DNA of 64,000 nucleotides. Origin: Planctomycetota bacterium (GTDB lineage Bacteria; Planctomycetota; Phycisphaerae; Phycisphaerales; UBA1924). The position numbers and the translations under genes are program-made. This document shows positions 1 through 10,747 of this stretch, piece after piece (the stretch's first letter is position 1; each line of letters opens with the position of its first letter). The stretch covers positions 3,642,796 through 3,706,795 of the forward strand of contig CP053450.1 in the NCBI GenBank assembly GCA_013285505.1, in the 5' to 3' direction. Below the pieces are notes generated by a model that was given only the letters and a program-made list of their open reading frames with translations, made no database searches and had not been told where the DNA came from.

Positions 1-79
1 CGATCAGGCCGTCGAGCCACAGCCCCAGGATCAGGCTGGCGATGAGCAACGAACCGGCAATCACGCGTTTGTGGAGCAC
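1..79 (-). CDS. cdsA: Phosphatidate cytidylyltransferase, N-terminus only (cut by window edge)
   Basis: A GTG codon at 79-77 opens a frame that begins VLHKRVIAGSLL and continues as a hydrophobic segment to base 1. The pattern of one basic stretch followed directly by a membrane helix is how CdsA proteins start, and cdsA usually follows uppS. CdsA makes CDP-diacylglycerol from phosphatidate and CTP at the inner membrane. Only about 26 codons are visible, so the call rests on this short match and on its place 10 bases after the uppS stop. Confidence 0.6.
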   Translation of the reverse strand, partial: MLHKRVIAGSLLIASLILGLWLDGLI

Positions 80-89
80 AGCGGGGACT

Positions 90-950
90 TTAGCGGCTCG
101 TCGCCCGGGGTGCGGGGGCGGGCCTCGCGCCAAACCGGCGGTCCCGGGCCGCGAACGCCCGGATCGCCCCGCGGAAGTGCTCGGCGGAGAACTCGGGCCA
201 GAAGACATCGCTGACGAACAGCTCCGCGTAGCTGATCTGCCAGAGCAGGAAATTGGACACCCGCATCTCTCCGGCGGTGCGGATCACCAGATCGGGCTCG
301 GGCAGCCCGGCGGTGCCCAGCGCGTCCGAGATCGTGGTCTCGTCGATGGCGTCAGGCGCGAGCTCGCCCCGCTCGACGCGGCCGGCCAGGTCGCGGACCG
401 CGTCGGTGATCTCCTGCCGCGAGCCGTAGTTGATGGCCAGGCAGAGCGTCGGCCCGACGATCTTCGACGTCGCCTCGACCAGTTGTCCGAGCGCCGCCCT
501 GACATCTTCGGGCAGTTCGTGGACGCGGCCGATCACCCGGACCCGCACACCCTCACGGACCAGGCTCTCCCGCTCGCTCTGGCAGTAGGCGATGCAGAGC
601 TGCATCAGCGCATCGACCTCTTCGCGAGAGCGCTTCCAGTTCTCCGTCGAGAACGAGTAGAGCGTGACCGCCTCGACGCCGAGACGGCCGCCCTCCTCCA
701 CGATGCGCCGCACCGTCTCTGCGCCGCGGCGGTGGCCCTCGGCGTGGGGCAGCCCCTCGCGGGTCGCCCAGCGCCCGTTGCCGTCCATGATGATGGCCAC
801 GTGCCGCGGGATGCGTGCCGGGGGCACATCGGGAAGGTGTTCGAGCGGGGCGGCGTGGGGTGTCAGGCGGGCCATCCGGGCGAGGGCCTCCCGGTCGGCG
901 TCGGTCAGGCTCGCTGGGGCGTCCTTGTGTGCGGTCGGATCAGTGGGCAT
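90..950 (-). CDS. uppS: Undecaprenyl diphosphate synthase
   Basis: The 286-residue protein condenses isopentenyl diphosphate with farnesyl diphosphate to make the C55 lipid carrier for peptidoglycan. It shows the family signature IIMDGNGRWA near residues 53-62 with the catalytic Asp56, the substrate-binding SFSTENWKR near residue 100, and the C-terminal RTAGEMRVSNFLLWQ block. The N-terminal extension of about 45 residues is longer than in Escherichia coli UppS. The ATG at 950 was chosen because the frame further upstream belongs to the preceding membrane protein. cdsA follows after 10 bases, a classic phospholipid/cell-wall pairing. Confidence 0.95.
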   Translation of the reverse strand: MPTDPTAHKDAPASLTDADREALARMARLTPHAAPLEHLPDVPPARIPRHVAIIMDGNGRWATREGLPHAEGHRRGAETVRRIVEEGGRLGVEAVTLYSFSTENWKRSREEVDALMQLCIAYCQSERESLVREGVRVRVIGRVHELPEDVRAALGQLVEATSKIVGPTLCLAINYGSRQEITDAVRDLAGRVERGELAPDAIDETTISDALGTAGLPEPDLVIRTAGEMRVSNFLLWQISYAELFVSDVFWPEFSAEHFRGAIRAFAARDRRFGARPAPAPRATSR

Positions 951-1038
951 GCGGGCTCCGGTGGTCGGGTGTGGACTGTACCCACAGGGTCTGCACAGAG
1001 TTCGGAATAGGGCTCTGCCGATTCCTCTGTCAAGCAGG

Positions 1039-3280
1039 TCAGCGATCCTCGCGCGCCCGTGTCCGAGCCGCGTTCGGGTCGGACCGCAGGGCCGCGACGA
1101 TGTCGGCGCGGGCGTCGGTCCACGGGCGGGAGGCGACCCGGGGCACCTCCCAACGGACGTCTCGCCCGAACGGCTCGAGCATCGTCGGGTCGGCCGACGC
1201 GACCATCCACCGGCTGGCTTGGCGGCCTGTCTCGGCCACCTGCTCTGAGGTGCGTTCATCTCGCGACTCGATGCACGCCATCCCCGCGGCTCTCGGCAGC
1301 GGCCGCGGCGAAGGGCGCGAGGTCGAGGTGGCGGTTGGAGAGATGAAACAGCAGCACGCCGCCCGGCCTGAGCTTGCGGGCGTAGAGCCGCGACGGCCTC
1401 CTCAGTCAGCAGGTGCACGGGGACCGAATCGGAACTGAACGCGTCGAGGACGAGGCAGTCGTACGTGCCGTCCGGCTCGCGGGCGAGGGTCAGCCGGCCG
1501 TCGCCCTGCACCACACGCACGTCGGCCGCGGACGAATCCAGGAACGAGAACCACGCGGGGTCCTGCGCGATGCGGACAACGGTCGGGTCGATCTCGAAGA
1601 AGTCGAACGCCTGCCCCTCGCGCCCGTAGGCCGCCATCGAGCCGGCGCCCAGGCCGACGAGCCCCACGCGTGCGAAGCGGTCGCCGAGCGTCGCGAAAAC
1701 GTGGCCCGCGGGTCCGCCGCGGTGGTAGTAGGCCAGCGGCTCGCCGCGGGCGACGGGATCGAGCGACTCCGAGCCGTGGACCGCCGTGCCGTGGCTGAGC
1801 TCTCGGAACCGCCCGTCGTGGCTGATGCGCACGGTGTGCACCCCGAAGAACGTCCGCTCGCGGAGTTCGATGCGCGAGCCGTCGCCGCGGGCCACGACAC
1901 CCAGCAGCAACGCGGCCGTCGTCGCCAGAAAGACCCGGGGGTGCACCGACACCAGGAACAGCAGCAGCCGCCGGGACCCCCGCGGTCAGCAGCAGCAACG
2001 GGTCGCGCGAGCCGTCCGGCTGCATCGCCGTCGCCCGCGGCCCGAGCCAGACGCCGACGAGCAGCGCCCGGCGGCACCAGCCACAGCAGCCGGTGCCAGC
2101 CCGATGGCGCGCGCGCAGCCGCCGGCATCGCCACGCACGCCAGCACGATCGCCAGCGGATACTCGTGCAGATCGTCAAACACCGCCGGCGCGACGAACGT
2201 GTGGAACACCCCCGCGAGCGCGCCGCCGATCGACAGGAACAGGTAGAACTCGGTGAGCCTGGCGACACCCGGACGCCCGGCCCGCAGCCGGCCGTGGCAG
2301 AGGCACCCGGCCGCGACGAGCAACACCAGGTGCAGCACGACGATCGCCTCGAATGGGTGCCGCGCGTCGAGCAAAAACGCCAGCACCACCGTGACGGCCG
2401 CGAAGGGCCAGACGCGCTGCGCCACCGCCGACACCCGGTCGCCCGCGCGGCTGAACGCCGCGACGAAGGTCAGGAGATAGAGCCCGAGCGGGACGATCCA
2501 CAGCAGCGGCACCGCGGCGATGTCGGTCGAGAGGTACTGCGTCACGCCGATCATCAGGCTCGACGGCACGAAGGCGAAGAACATCCACGCCGCCCGCTGC
2601 CGCCAGCGCCCGCCGCGGGGCTCGGCCGCGACGGGAGGCGGCGGTGCCGTCGGCACGGTTGGCCCGGTGGGCTCAAGAGCCGGGCCCGTTCGCCGCGCTG
2701 CCGACCACATCCGCAAGCCGCACGCCATCACCATCGCCGCGAACACCACAAACCCGATCCGCCACCCCACCGCCTGCTCGGACACCGACAACGCCGGCTC
2801 GATCAGGAACGGGTAGGCCAGCAGCCCGACGAAGCTCCCCGCGTTGCTCGCGGCGTAGAGAAAGTACGGATCGTGCGCCGTTCGGTGGTCGGTCGCGCCA
2901 AACCACCGCTGGATCAGCGGCCCCGCGCTCGAGACCGCAAAGAAGGGCAGCCCCACGCCCATCGCCAGAATCGCCAGCAACGCCCAGACACCGGGCGTGT
3001 CGCCCAGCCCCGGCCCCGCGCCCAGCCCGATGGGCAACGCCACCGCGCCCGCCAGCACCACGCCGTGCACCACGACCTGCGCGCGCGCGCCCAGCCGGGT
3101 GGTCAGCAGGTGGGCGTAGATGTATCCGAGCAGCAGCACGGTCTGGAAGAACATGACCGCCGTGTTCCAGACCGCCGGGCTGCCGCCGAAGACCGGCAGC
3201 GCCTGCCTCGCGGCGAAGGGCTGGATCGCAAAGAGCAGCGCAGCGCCCAGAAAGGTGGCTGCGGTGAAGACGGGGAGCAT
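1039..3280 (-). CDS. Spermidine-synthase-like membrane protein, broken by four apparent indels
   Basis: The N-terminal 400 residues form about ten hydrophobic helices starting FTAATFLGAALLFAIQP. The C-terminal part has the Rossmann fold of aminopropyltransferases, with VGLVGLGAGSMAAYGREG as the nucleotide-binding loop, FFEIDP and DCLVLDAFSSDSVPVHLLT. This is the layout of fused MFS/spermidine-synthase-like proteins, whose substrate is mostly unknown. The reading frame changes near 2064, 1968, 1388 and 1295. Each change is repaired by deleting one base at a GCGC site, giving one 745-residue protein that ends in TRAREDR. It lies upstream of uppS with an 88-base gap. I judge it intact in the organism. 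Confidence 0.72.
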
Positions 3281-3315
3281 GGTGCGGATGGTACGTGACG
3301 GGCCCGGGCCCGGGT

Positions 3316-3732
3316 CTAGACCGGTGTCACCGGGGCGATGGCGAATTTGCCCCCGAGGATGGTGGCCCCGGGCGAGACATAGACCGCCGGGGCCTGCAGG
3401 TCGCCGTCGATTGTCGCGGTCTCACCCAGCGTCACCGGGCCGAACGAGACGATCTTGCCGCGGATCGACCCGTGGACCTCGACCCCCCCGCCGGCGGTGA
3501 GCAGGTTCACCCGGACATCGGCCTTGCGGTCGAGGAGGATCTTGCCGCATGTCTGCAGCCGGCTGCCCCAGTGCCGCGCGCGCACGACGATGTCGGCGAT
3601 CGCCAGCTGCCGGTGGCAGTGCGGGCACGAGCTGCTCATCGCGTGGATGCTCACGCGGCAGTCGCGGGTGCAGTGATAGCACCGCACCACGCGGCTTGGC
3701 GGATCGACCGGGTTGATCACGGGAGCGGTCAC
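3316..3732 (-). CDS. Bactofilin with N-terminal zinc ribbon
   Basis: The 138-residue protein begins with two Cys pairs, CYHC and CPHC, separated by about 16 residues, forming a likely zinc ribbon. It continues with a short beta-helical stretch rich in Gly and Val that matches the bactofilin (polymer-forming cytoskeletal) fold, for example VEVHGSIRGKIVSFGPVTLG. Its ATG overlaps the stop of the upstream bactofilin by 4 bases, so the two are translated together. Bactofilins polymerise without nucleotide and scaffold cell-shape or envelope complexes. The metal site could serve as a docking or assembly element, which is inference. Confidence 0.75.
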   Translation of the reverse strand: MTAPVINPVDPPSRVVRCYHCTRDCRVSIHAMSSSCPHCHRQLAIADIVVRARHWGSRLQTCGKILLDRKADVRVNLLTAGGGVEVHGSIRGKIVSFGPVTLGETATIDGDLQAPAVYVSPGATILGGKFAIAPVTPV

Positions 3733-4319
3733 GCAGTGTCACTCGTCGCGGCGGGGCTCAGGCCGCGCCGTCGGCGACGGTCGTGGAGCCGCGGGCCCCA
3801 GCCGCCGCTGGTCTGACGCTCCTCGTCGGTGCCGCCGGACTTGCCGACCCAGTCGAACGCGGAGGCCTTGCCGTCGGTGGTCTTGGCCTCGGTGGTCCGG
3901 GGCTCGGTGGTCCGGTTGTCGGTGGTCCGGGTCTCGGGGATGGGGCGGGTCTCGGTGGTGCCGATGCGGGTGCGCATCTCGGCGACGGCCTCGGGGCCGA
4001 CGCAGCAGCGGCCGCTAAACGACGCACCCTCGGCGACGATCAGCTTCTCGGCGACGACGTCGCCGGTGACCCGGGCGGTGCTGTTGAGCTGGATGCGGTC
4101 GCGGGCCATCACGTTGCCCTCGACGTGGCCGTCCACGATGACGGTCTCGGCCTCGAGCGAGGCGGTGCACTCGGCGCTGGCCCCGACCTGCAGCTCGCCG
4201 CCGCTGGTCACCTGGCCCTCAAACCGGCCGAGGATCCGTGCGGTGCGTTCGAACGACATCTCGCCCTTGATGTGGGTGTCCGGGCCGATGACGGTGATCT
4301 GCGACTCGTGCTCACTCAT
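3729..4319 (-). CDS. Bactofilin family cytoskeletal protein
   Basis: The first 120 of 196 residues carry the bactofilin core: ITVIGPDTHIKGEMSFE, then repeated beta rungs such as LEAETVIVDGHVEGNVMA and KLIVAEGASFSGRC. The tail after residue 125 is a Thr/Arg/Glu-rich repetitive linker (variants of TTETRP, TTDNR, TTEPR) and is probably disordered. The last 25 residues are Arg-rich and of doubtful frame. The gene heads a two-gene unit with the zinc-ribbon bactofilin downstream. It is divergent from the lipoprotein gene at 4489, with 169 bases between them to hold both promoters. Confidence 0.8.
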   Translation of the reverse strand: MSEHESQITVIGPDTHIKGEMSFERTARILGRFEGQVTSGGELQVGASAECTASLEAETVIVDGHVEGNVMARDRIQLNSTARVTGDVVAEKLIVAEGASFSGRCCVGPEAVAEMRTRIGTTETRPIPETRTTDNRTTEPRTTEAKTTDGKASAFDWVGKSGGTDEERQTSGGWGPRLHDRRRRRGLSPAATSDTA

Positions 4320-4488
4320 AAGAACCTCCGGCGGGTGGATACGGGGCTACGGCAAATGTGGGCCACAACCGACCCGCGTGCGCATCCCACCATCGGCCCG
4401 TCCCGATTCCCGCCTCCAATTTCTGGCGGCTTGTGGTAGACTCAGGCCGAGTCTCACCCGCCCGTGTCCGGAGTTGAAAGGGAGCCAC

Positions 4489-4818
4489 ATGACGCTGCAC
4501 CGCACACTGAGCCGCCTCACCGCCGTGTTCGTACTCGGTTTGTCGGTCCTGCTGGTCGCCGGGTGCGAGGAGACCATCACCCTCGACAACTACCAGCTCA
4601 TCGAGAACGACATGGACCTGATCGCCGTGGAGGACATCCTCGGCGGACCGGGCGAGCCGCAGGTCGCCTCGGGCGTCGGCATCGGGGCCTCGGGCATGCT
4701 CGAGAAGCAGGGCGGCGAGGGCGACACCAAGGACTATCTGTGGGGCGACACCACCGAGGGCATCCTCGTGAAGTTCAAGGATGGCCGCGTCGTCCACAAG
4801 CAGAAGTACGGGCTGTAG
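4489..4818 (+). CDS. Small lipoprotein, BamE/DUF3862-like
   Basis: A 109-residue protein with a lipoprotein signal peptide (hydrophobic FVLGLSVLLVAGC, lipobox V-A-G-C at about residue 26). The mature part, with YQLIENDMDLIAVEDILGG and a closing GILVKFKDGRVVHKQKYGL, resembles the SmpA/BamE and DUF3862 fold: a helix pair, a Gly-rich hairpin and a final beta strand carrying a lysine. Such proteins are anchored to a membrane by the lipid. The start is supported by AAAGGGAG eight bases upstream of the ATG. No partner is apparent from the neighbourhood. Confidence 0.7.
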   Translation: MTLHRTLSRLTAVFVLGLSVLLVAGCEETITLDNYQLIENDMDLIAVEDILGGPGEPQVASGVGIGASGMLEKQGGEGDTKDYLWGDTTEGILVKFKDGRVVHKQKYGL

Positions 4819-4822
4819 GGCC

Positions 4823-4848
4823 AAAAAAAGTGGCCCCGGTCGCCGGGG
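4823..4848 (-). terminator. Rho-independent terminator for bioY
   Basis: A 6-bp GC stem with a 3-base loop at 4834-4848 is followed, in the minus direction, by a run of seven T residues (A run at 4823-4829). It lies between the convergent lipoprotein and bioY genes and is oriented for bioY. Confidence 0.6.
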
Positions 4849-4986
4849 GGACAGTCAGCAACCGGGGCACGAAGAGGTTTGTGGGGAGGCCCGTTTCCGG
4901 CCCTCCAACAAGACAAACGAACGCCCGGCAACCCGTATTCCTGCACGCGGCAGAAATCGTCCGCCCTGCAACGTGTCGGGTTTTGC

Positions 4987-5631
4987 TTACCAGGGACGCC
5001 GCGCCGCGATCGGTGCGGCCAGGCGACCGATCGCCACCGCCGCCACCGCCTTGACCGCCAGCCCCGGAAGGAACGGATAGAGCCCGCCCTCGAGCGCGCG
5101 CGCGATGCCAAAGCCGTTGACCAGCGCCAGCACGGGGACGCCGAGGGCGAAGACGACCGCGTTCCCGGCGAGCACGGCCGCGATCATCGCCAGCCAGCCC
5201 CGCACCGAGCCGTCGCGCCGGCGGGCGATCATGCCGATCACCGGCTGGCAGCAGACAAAGCCGAGCAGGTAGCCCCCGGTCTGGCCGACCAGCACGAGCA
5301 CCCCTTTCGAGCCCTCGGCGAAAATCGCCCCGCCGAGGACGCCGATGGCCAGATAGAGCACCATGCTCGCCGTGCCGAGGCGCGGGCCCAGGCACAGGGC
5401 CGCGAGAAGCACCACCAGCGTCTGCAGCGTCATGGGCACGCCGTCGGGGGGCAGGGGGATGGCGATCTGTGCGGCCAGCGAGGTGAGCAGCGCGAAGACC
5501 GAGGCCGCGAGAAGATCGCGGAGCCACACCGTCGAGCGGGTCTTCGGCATCGGGACGGCGATCGCGTCGCCGGGCGACGCCCGCTCGGCAAAGCGTGTCG
5601 GGACGAGTGCTGGCGTGCGCGGGCGCGGCAT
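4987..5631 (-). CDS. bioY: Biotin transporter BioY
   Basis: The 214-residue protein has about six membrane helices after a 35-residue polar N-terminus. Family features are AAQIAIPLPPDGVPMTLQT near residue 60, LGPRLGTASMVLYLAIGVLG, and GGYLLGF in the fourth helix. BioY is the substrate-binding (S) component of ECF-type biotin uptake and can act with a shared energising module; no ATPase or T-component is encoded nearby. The ATG at 5631 gives a long N-terminus. An internal ATG at MPKTRST would also leave all helices intact. Confidence 0.88.
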   Translation of the reverse strand: MPRPRTPALVPTRFAERASPGDAIAVPMPKTRSTVWLRDLLAASVFALLTSLAAQIAIPLPPDGVPMTLQTLVVLLAALCLGPRLGTASMVLYLAIGVLGGAIFAEGSKGVLVLVGQTGGYLLGFVCCQPVIGMIARRRDGSVRGWLAMIAAVLAGNAVVFALGVPVLALVNGFGIARALEGGLYPFLPGLAVKAVAAVAIGRLAAPIAARRPW

Positions 5632-5681
5632 GGCGGGATGGTAGCGAGCCACGGCCCTGGCACCAGGCGGACCGACGCTGT

Positions 5682-5721
5682 CAAAAGAGAACACCGGCCC
5701 GGTGCGTGTGCACCGGGCCGG
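5682..5721 (-). terminator. Terminator after first tandem prepilin gene
   Basis: An 11-bp perfect stem (5694-5704 with 5711-5721, loop CGTGTG) is followed in the minus direction by TGTTCTCTTTTG. It starts 29 bases after the stop codon at 5750. Confidence 0.75.
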
Positions 5722-5749
5722 CGACATTCGGGCATTGGGACGGCGTGGA

Positions 5750-6763
5750 TCAGCCGCCGCTGTTGTTGATCTCGCTGCCGCCGTAGTCGAGGCCGTGGAG
5801 GCCCTCGCGGGTCCAGCGGAAGTAGGGCTCGAGGTCAACGTCCTTGTTGCCGCCGGAGCGGGTCGGGGGCTCGTAGACCTCGTTGGGCAGGTAGTCCATG
5901 CGGGCGTGTTCGGGGCTGCTCGGGTTGTTGGGCCGGAAGCTGCGGTTGGCGTCACCGGTGGTGAGGAATCGCGCCGAGCCGTCGAAGAAGAGCAGGTTGG
6001 TCTTGGCGTCGGGGTAGGCGTAGAACTGCGCCTTGGCCGCGCTGTGGAAGTCGTAGAAGTCGAACATCTGCACCTTGCCGGAGGGGAAGTCCACCTCGCG
6101 GATCTGCCGCTCGCCGAGCCTGGCTCCACCGGGGAAGGTGAACAGGTCGTGGTTGGGCTTGTAGGGGCTGACGGTGTTGGTCTTCGGGGTGGCCTTGTCC
6201 GGCGCCCACGAGGCGGGCACGAACTGGTAGGTCGAGCGGTAGGGCGACATGTTGTTGTACGCTTGGCTGCCCTGCTCGTTGAGGTCCGGCGGGTTCTTCG
6301 GGTCCTTCTGCCACGAGATCAGCTGCTTGTCCTCGGGGCAGGCCGCGGTCTGCTCGGGGATGGTGTCGGCCATGTAGTCCACGATGACCGCGTGGCTGAA
6401 CCGCCGCTGCGGGGCGCGGTTGGTCAGCTTCTCGAAGTTGTCGTCGCCGGTCTTGCGGCGGATGATCTCGGTGAGCTGGAACATCGTCGCCTGCACGTGG
6501 GAGTTCGCGTTCCGCAGGTCGTTGTACTTGGTGGAGTAGTTGCCTTCGTTCCAGCTGAACGAGGCGATCTTGTCCTCGAAGTCGGCCGCGTAGGTGTTGA
6601 CCGCCACACCCACCTGCTTGAGGTTGCTGCCGCAGATCGAGAGGCGGGCCGCCTTGCGGGCCTTGCCGAGGGCCGGCAGCAGGATGCCGATCAGCAGCGC
6701 GATGATCGCGATGACCACCAGCAGCTCAATCAGTGTGAATCCGAGACGGGTGCGTCGGTGCAT
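5750..6763 (-). CDS. Prepilin-like protein, H-X9-DG type (tandem copy 1)
   Basis: A 337-residue protein with a class III prepilin leader: basic MHRRTRLG, then [19 protein letters not shown], cleaved before F by a prepilin peptidase. The body carries the planctomycete H-X9-DG region ([18 protein letters not shown] then [10 protein letters not shown]) and ends in [12 protein letters not shown]. Such pseudopilin-like proteins are very numerous in planctomycetes, and their substrate is not known. It is closely related to the next two genes, sharing long identical stretches such as [14 protein letters not shown] and [13 protein letters not shown]. It has its own downstream terminator. Confidence 0.88.
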   Translation of the reverse strand: MHRRTRLGFTLIELLVVIAIIALLIGILLPALGKARKAARLSICGSNLKQVGVAVNTYAADFEDKIASFSWNEGNYSTKYNDLRNANSHVQATMFQLTEIIRRKTGDDNFEKLTNRAPQRRFSHAVIVDYMADTIPEQTAACPEDKQLISWQKDPKNPPDLNEQGSQAYNNMSPYRSTYQFVPASWAPDKATPKTNTVSPYKPNHDLFTFPGGARLGERQIREVDFPSGKVQMFDFYDFHSAAKAQFYAYPDAKTNLLFFDGSARFLTTGDANRSFRPNNPSSPEHARMDYLPNEVYEPPTRSGGNKDVDLEPYFRWTREGLHGLDYGGSEINNSGG

Positions 6764-6982
6764 GTCGTTTTTCTCCTTCCAGACCCGGCGGTGCCGCTGT
6801 CGGCATAAACACCGGGCCGATACAAATCATTCCCGAATTGGGGCCGCGAATGGAGGCCCCGAATCGAGGCCATGGTAGCCACGCGGCGAGAACCGCCGCC
6901 CCACTCCCCTGGCGCAGGCCGAAACCCGCGCCGCAGCCGCCTATCCGCACCAGAGCCGCCCCCGGAGGCACCGGAGGCCAAG

Positions 6983-7018
6983 AAAAACGTCGGCCCGGCA
7001 TGCATGCCGGGCCGACGT
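6983..7018 (-). terminator. Terminator formed by a 32-bp perfect palindrome
   Basis: Bases 6987-7018 are a perfect palindrome centred on GCATGC, which can fold as a long GC stem. In the minus direction it is followed by five T residues. It starts 26 bases after the stop of tandem copy 2. The rest of the 281-base gap between copies 1 and 2 shows nothing else recognisable. Confidence 0.75.
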
Positions 7019-7044
7019 GATGAGAATCTAGGTGCTTTCCGCTA

Positions 7045-8052
<1,008 letters not shown>

Positions 8053-8196
8053 GTTCAGCTCCCTTGTGTCCTTTCAGAGGCCCCGCTCGCGCGGGGCCCG
8101 GGGTCGAGGCCCCCGATGCTCTCCTGCCGTGTTTTTGCACTCACCGTCGATCGGCGGGCCGCGTCCTGGCGGCCGCCGCAGCTCCTCGCATATGGG

Positions 8197-9204
8197 TTAA
8201 TCCGGTCGATAGTCAAGTTCGCTCCCGCCGTAGTCGATGCCGTAGAGGCCCTCCGACGTCCAGCGGAAATAGCCCGGCAGATCGATATCGGCATCGGTCC
8301 CCGAGCGCGTCGGGGGCTCGTACAGATCGTTGGGGCGGTAGGCCATGACCGAGGGGCCGGCGCCCTTCCTCGAGCCGTTGGGCAGCCAGCCCTCGCCCGC
8401 ATCGCCCGTTGTGTAGAAGCGGGCGGAGCCGTCGAAGAAGAGCAGGTTGGTCTTGGCGTCGGGGTAGGCGTAGAACTGCGCCTTGGCCGCGCCGTGGAAG
8501 TCGTAGAAGTCGAACATCTGCACCTTCGACGACGGGAACGCGACCTCGCGGATCTGCCGCTCGCCGAGGATGGCCGGGCCGGGGAACGAGAACAGGTCGT
8601 GATGGCCCCGGAACTGCGCGACGGTGTTGCCACCGGCGCGCTGCCGGGCGCGGGGCGCCCACGAGGCGGGGACGAACTGGTAGGTCGAGCGGTAGGGCGT
8701 CATGATGTTGTACGCCTCGCTGCCCTGCTCGCCGATGTCCGGCGGGTTCTTCGGGTCCTTCTGCCAGCGGATGAGCTCGCGGTCCTCCGGGCAGGCCGCG
8801 GTCTGCTCGGGGATCGTGTCGGCCATGTAGTCAACGACGACGACGTGGCTGAAGCGGCGCTGGGGTGCGCGGTTGCGCAGCGGCGGGATGGTGTCGTCGC
8901 CGGTCTTGAGCCGGATGATCTCGGTGAGCTGGAACATCGACGCCTCGACGTTGTCGCTCGGGTTGCGCAGGTCGTTGAACTTGGTGGTGTAGTTGCCACG
9001 GTTCCAGCTGAACGACGCGATCTTGTCCTGGAAGTCGGCCGCGTAGCTGTTGACCGCCACGCCCACCTGCTTGAGGTTGGAGCCGCAGATGCCCAGCCGC
9101 GCCGCCTTGCGCGCCTTGCCGAGCGCCGGCAGCAGGATGCCGATCAGCAGCGCGATGATCGCGATGACCACCAGCAATTCGATGAGCGTGAACCCTCGCT
9201 TCAT
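8197..9204 (-). CDS. Prepilin-like protein, H-X9-DG type (tandem copy 3)
   Basis: A 335-residue paralog with the shortest leader, [11 protein letters not shown]. The ATG at 9204 was chosen because it places the cleavage site four residues in, as in copies 1 and 2; an in-frame ATG at 9300 would add an unlikely 32 residues. It is more diverged than the other pair: the end is [12 protein letters not shown] rather than SEINNSGG, and the loop after [10 protein letters not shown] differs. The H-X9-DG region ([24 protein letters not shown]) is kept. It is the promoter-proximal copy, and no terminator hairpin is obvious after it. Confidence 0.87.
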   Translation of the reverse strand: MKRGFTLIELLVVIAIIALLIGILLPALGKARKAARLGICGSNLKQVGVAVNSYAADFQDKIASFSWNRGNYTTKFNDLRNPSDNVEASMFQLTEIIRLKTGDDTIPPLRNRAPQRRFSHVVVVDYMADTIPEQTAACPEDRELIRWQKDPKNPPDIGEQGSEAYNIMTPYRSTYQFVPASWAPRARQRAGGNTVAQFRGHHDLFSFPGPAILGERQIREVAFPSSKVQMFDFYDFHGAAKAQFYAYPDAKTNLLFFDGSARFYTTGDAGEGWLPNGSRKGAGPSVMAYRPNDLYEPPTRSGTDADIDLPGYFRWTSEGLYGIDYGGSELDYRPD

Positions 9205-9421
9205 GCAACACACCCTCTGGCCGCGAACGGCCGGCATCGGAAAGGCACTTCTGTCACCGGAGACGCCGGACGCGAGAACCGCGTCCTGAAGAAACTTCAT
9301 CTCCGCTTTGCATTATGGACATATCCGCGGCGAGTGCAAGTGCGATTCTCGCCCGATCCGGCCCGCGAGGGCCCTCGCGGCGGCACGGGAGGGGTCCCGG
9401 CGGCGGTAGGATCCTGACCTC

Positions 9422-10722
9422 ATGCTGGAAATCGGACTGATTCTGGTGCTTATTCTCCTGAATGGGCTGCTCGCAGCCTCCGAGGCCGCGGTCGTCGCCT
9501 CACGCAAGGCCCGCCTCCGCGAACACGCCGCGGCCGGGCTCCGCGGCGCCAAGGCGGCCCTCCGCGCGAGCGAGTCGCCGACGGGATTCCTCTCCGCCGT
9601 GCAGGTCGGCATCACGCTCATAGGTATTTTCTCGGGGTTTTTCGGGGCCGCGGCGGTCGCGCCGGATGTGGAGAGGCTCCTCGAGCCCGTCCTCCCCGCG
9701 GCCGCGGTCACCCCGGTCTCCTACGGGCTGGTGGTCCTGCTGATTACCTACCTATCGCTGGTGGTCGGCGAGCTGGTGCCCAAGCGGATCGCCATGGAGC
9801 ATCCCGAGGCGTCGCTCCGCAGAGCCGCGGGGCCGATGCTGTTGCTCGCGAAGATCGGCAGCCCGGCGGTCCGGTTCCTCTCCTTCTCGACCAACCTGAT
9901 CCTCCGCCCCGTCGGCATCGGGCCCTCGCGGGCCGAGAACGTCAGCGAGGAGGAGATCCGCAGCATGATCCGCATGGGCGGGTCGTCGGGCGTGCTCGAG
10001 CGGGAGGAGATCCTCGTGATCGAGCGGGTCTTTGCGGCGGCGGACCGGCGGGTGGGCTCGTTCATGGTGCCCCGACGCGACGTCCGCTGCCTCTCGCCGG
10101 ATGCCGAGGTCGCCGAGCTGCGGCGGGTGGGCGCGAGAGCCGCGACACACACCTGCCGGTCTCGCCGGGCGGGCTGGACGAGTTGATCGGCGTGGTGTCG
10201 GTGCTGGATTTGGCCCACGTGCCGGCCGGGGGGCTCGGCGGGGTGGTGGTGCCGCCGCTGTTTGTGCCGGAAACAGCCAACGCGCTCCGCGCGATCGAGC
10301 TCTTCCGGCAGGCCAACGCCCAGGTCGCGTTCGTGACCGACGAGTACGGAACCATCGAGGGCATGGTGCTGCTGGCCGACCTGCTGGAGGAGATCCTGGG
10401 CCAGGTCGGCGAACACGAGGGTGGGCAGGAGCCCGGCGTCTCGGGCCGGGCCGACGGCTCGTTGCTCATCGACGGCATGCTGCCGCTGTCTGAGTTGCTC
10501 CAGCGGATCGGCGAGAAGCCTGGGGCGGCGTTCGACCCCTCGATCTATCACACCGTCGGCGGGCTGGTGGTGCACCACCTGGGCAGCCTGCCCGGCGAGG
10601 GCGACTCGGTGGAGATCGAGGGCTGGCGATTCGAGGTGGTCGACATGGACGGCCGCCGGGTGGACAAGGTGCTCGCCAACCGGCTGATCGACCCGGAAGA
10701 GACCGCGGGCGGGGGCGACTGA
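9422..10722 (+). CDS. CNNM/CorC-type transporter with CBS pair, split by apparent indels
   Basis: Residues 1-190 form the DUF21/CNNM membrane domain (LILLNGLLAASEAAVVASRKARL, LVVLLITYLSLVVGELVPKRIA). A linker carries the family's conserved acidic stretch (ENVSEEEIRSMI). A CBS pair follows, with VSVLDLAHVP and VAFVTDEYGTIEGMVLLADLLEEILG. A CorC/HlyC C-terminal domain ends the protein (VGGLVVHHLGSLPGEGDSVEIEG). This is the layout of bacterial CorB/CorC and hemolysin-related proteins linked to Mg2+ export. The frame shifts once between 10120 and 10145; removing one base at each of two GCGC-like sites restores 432 residues. Confidence 0.82.
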
Positions 10723-10747
10723 GTCGGGTCTGGCGGAGCCCGGCGGA

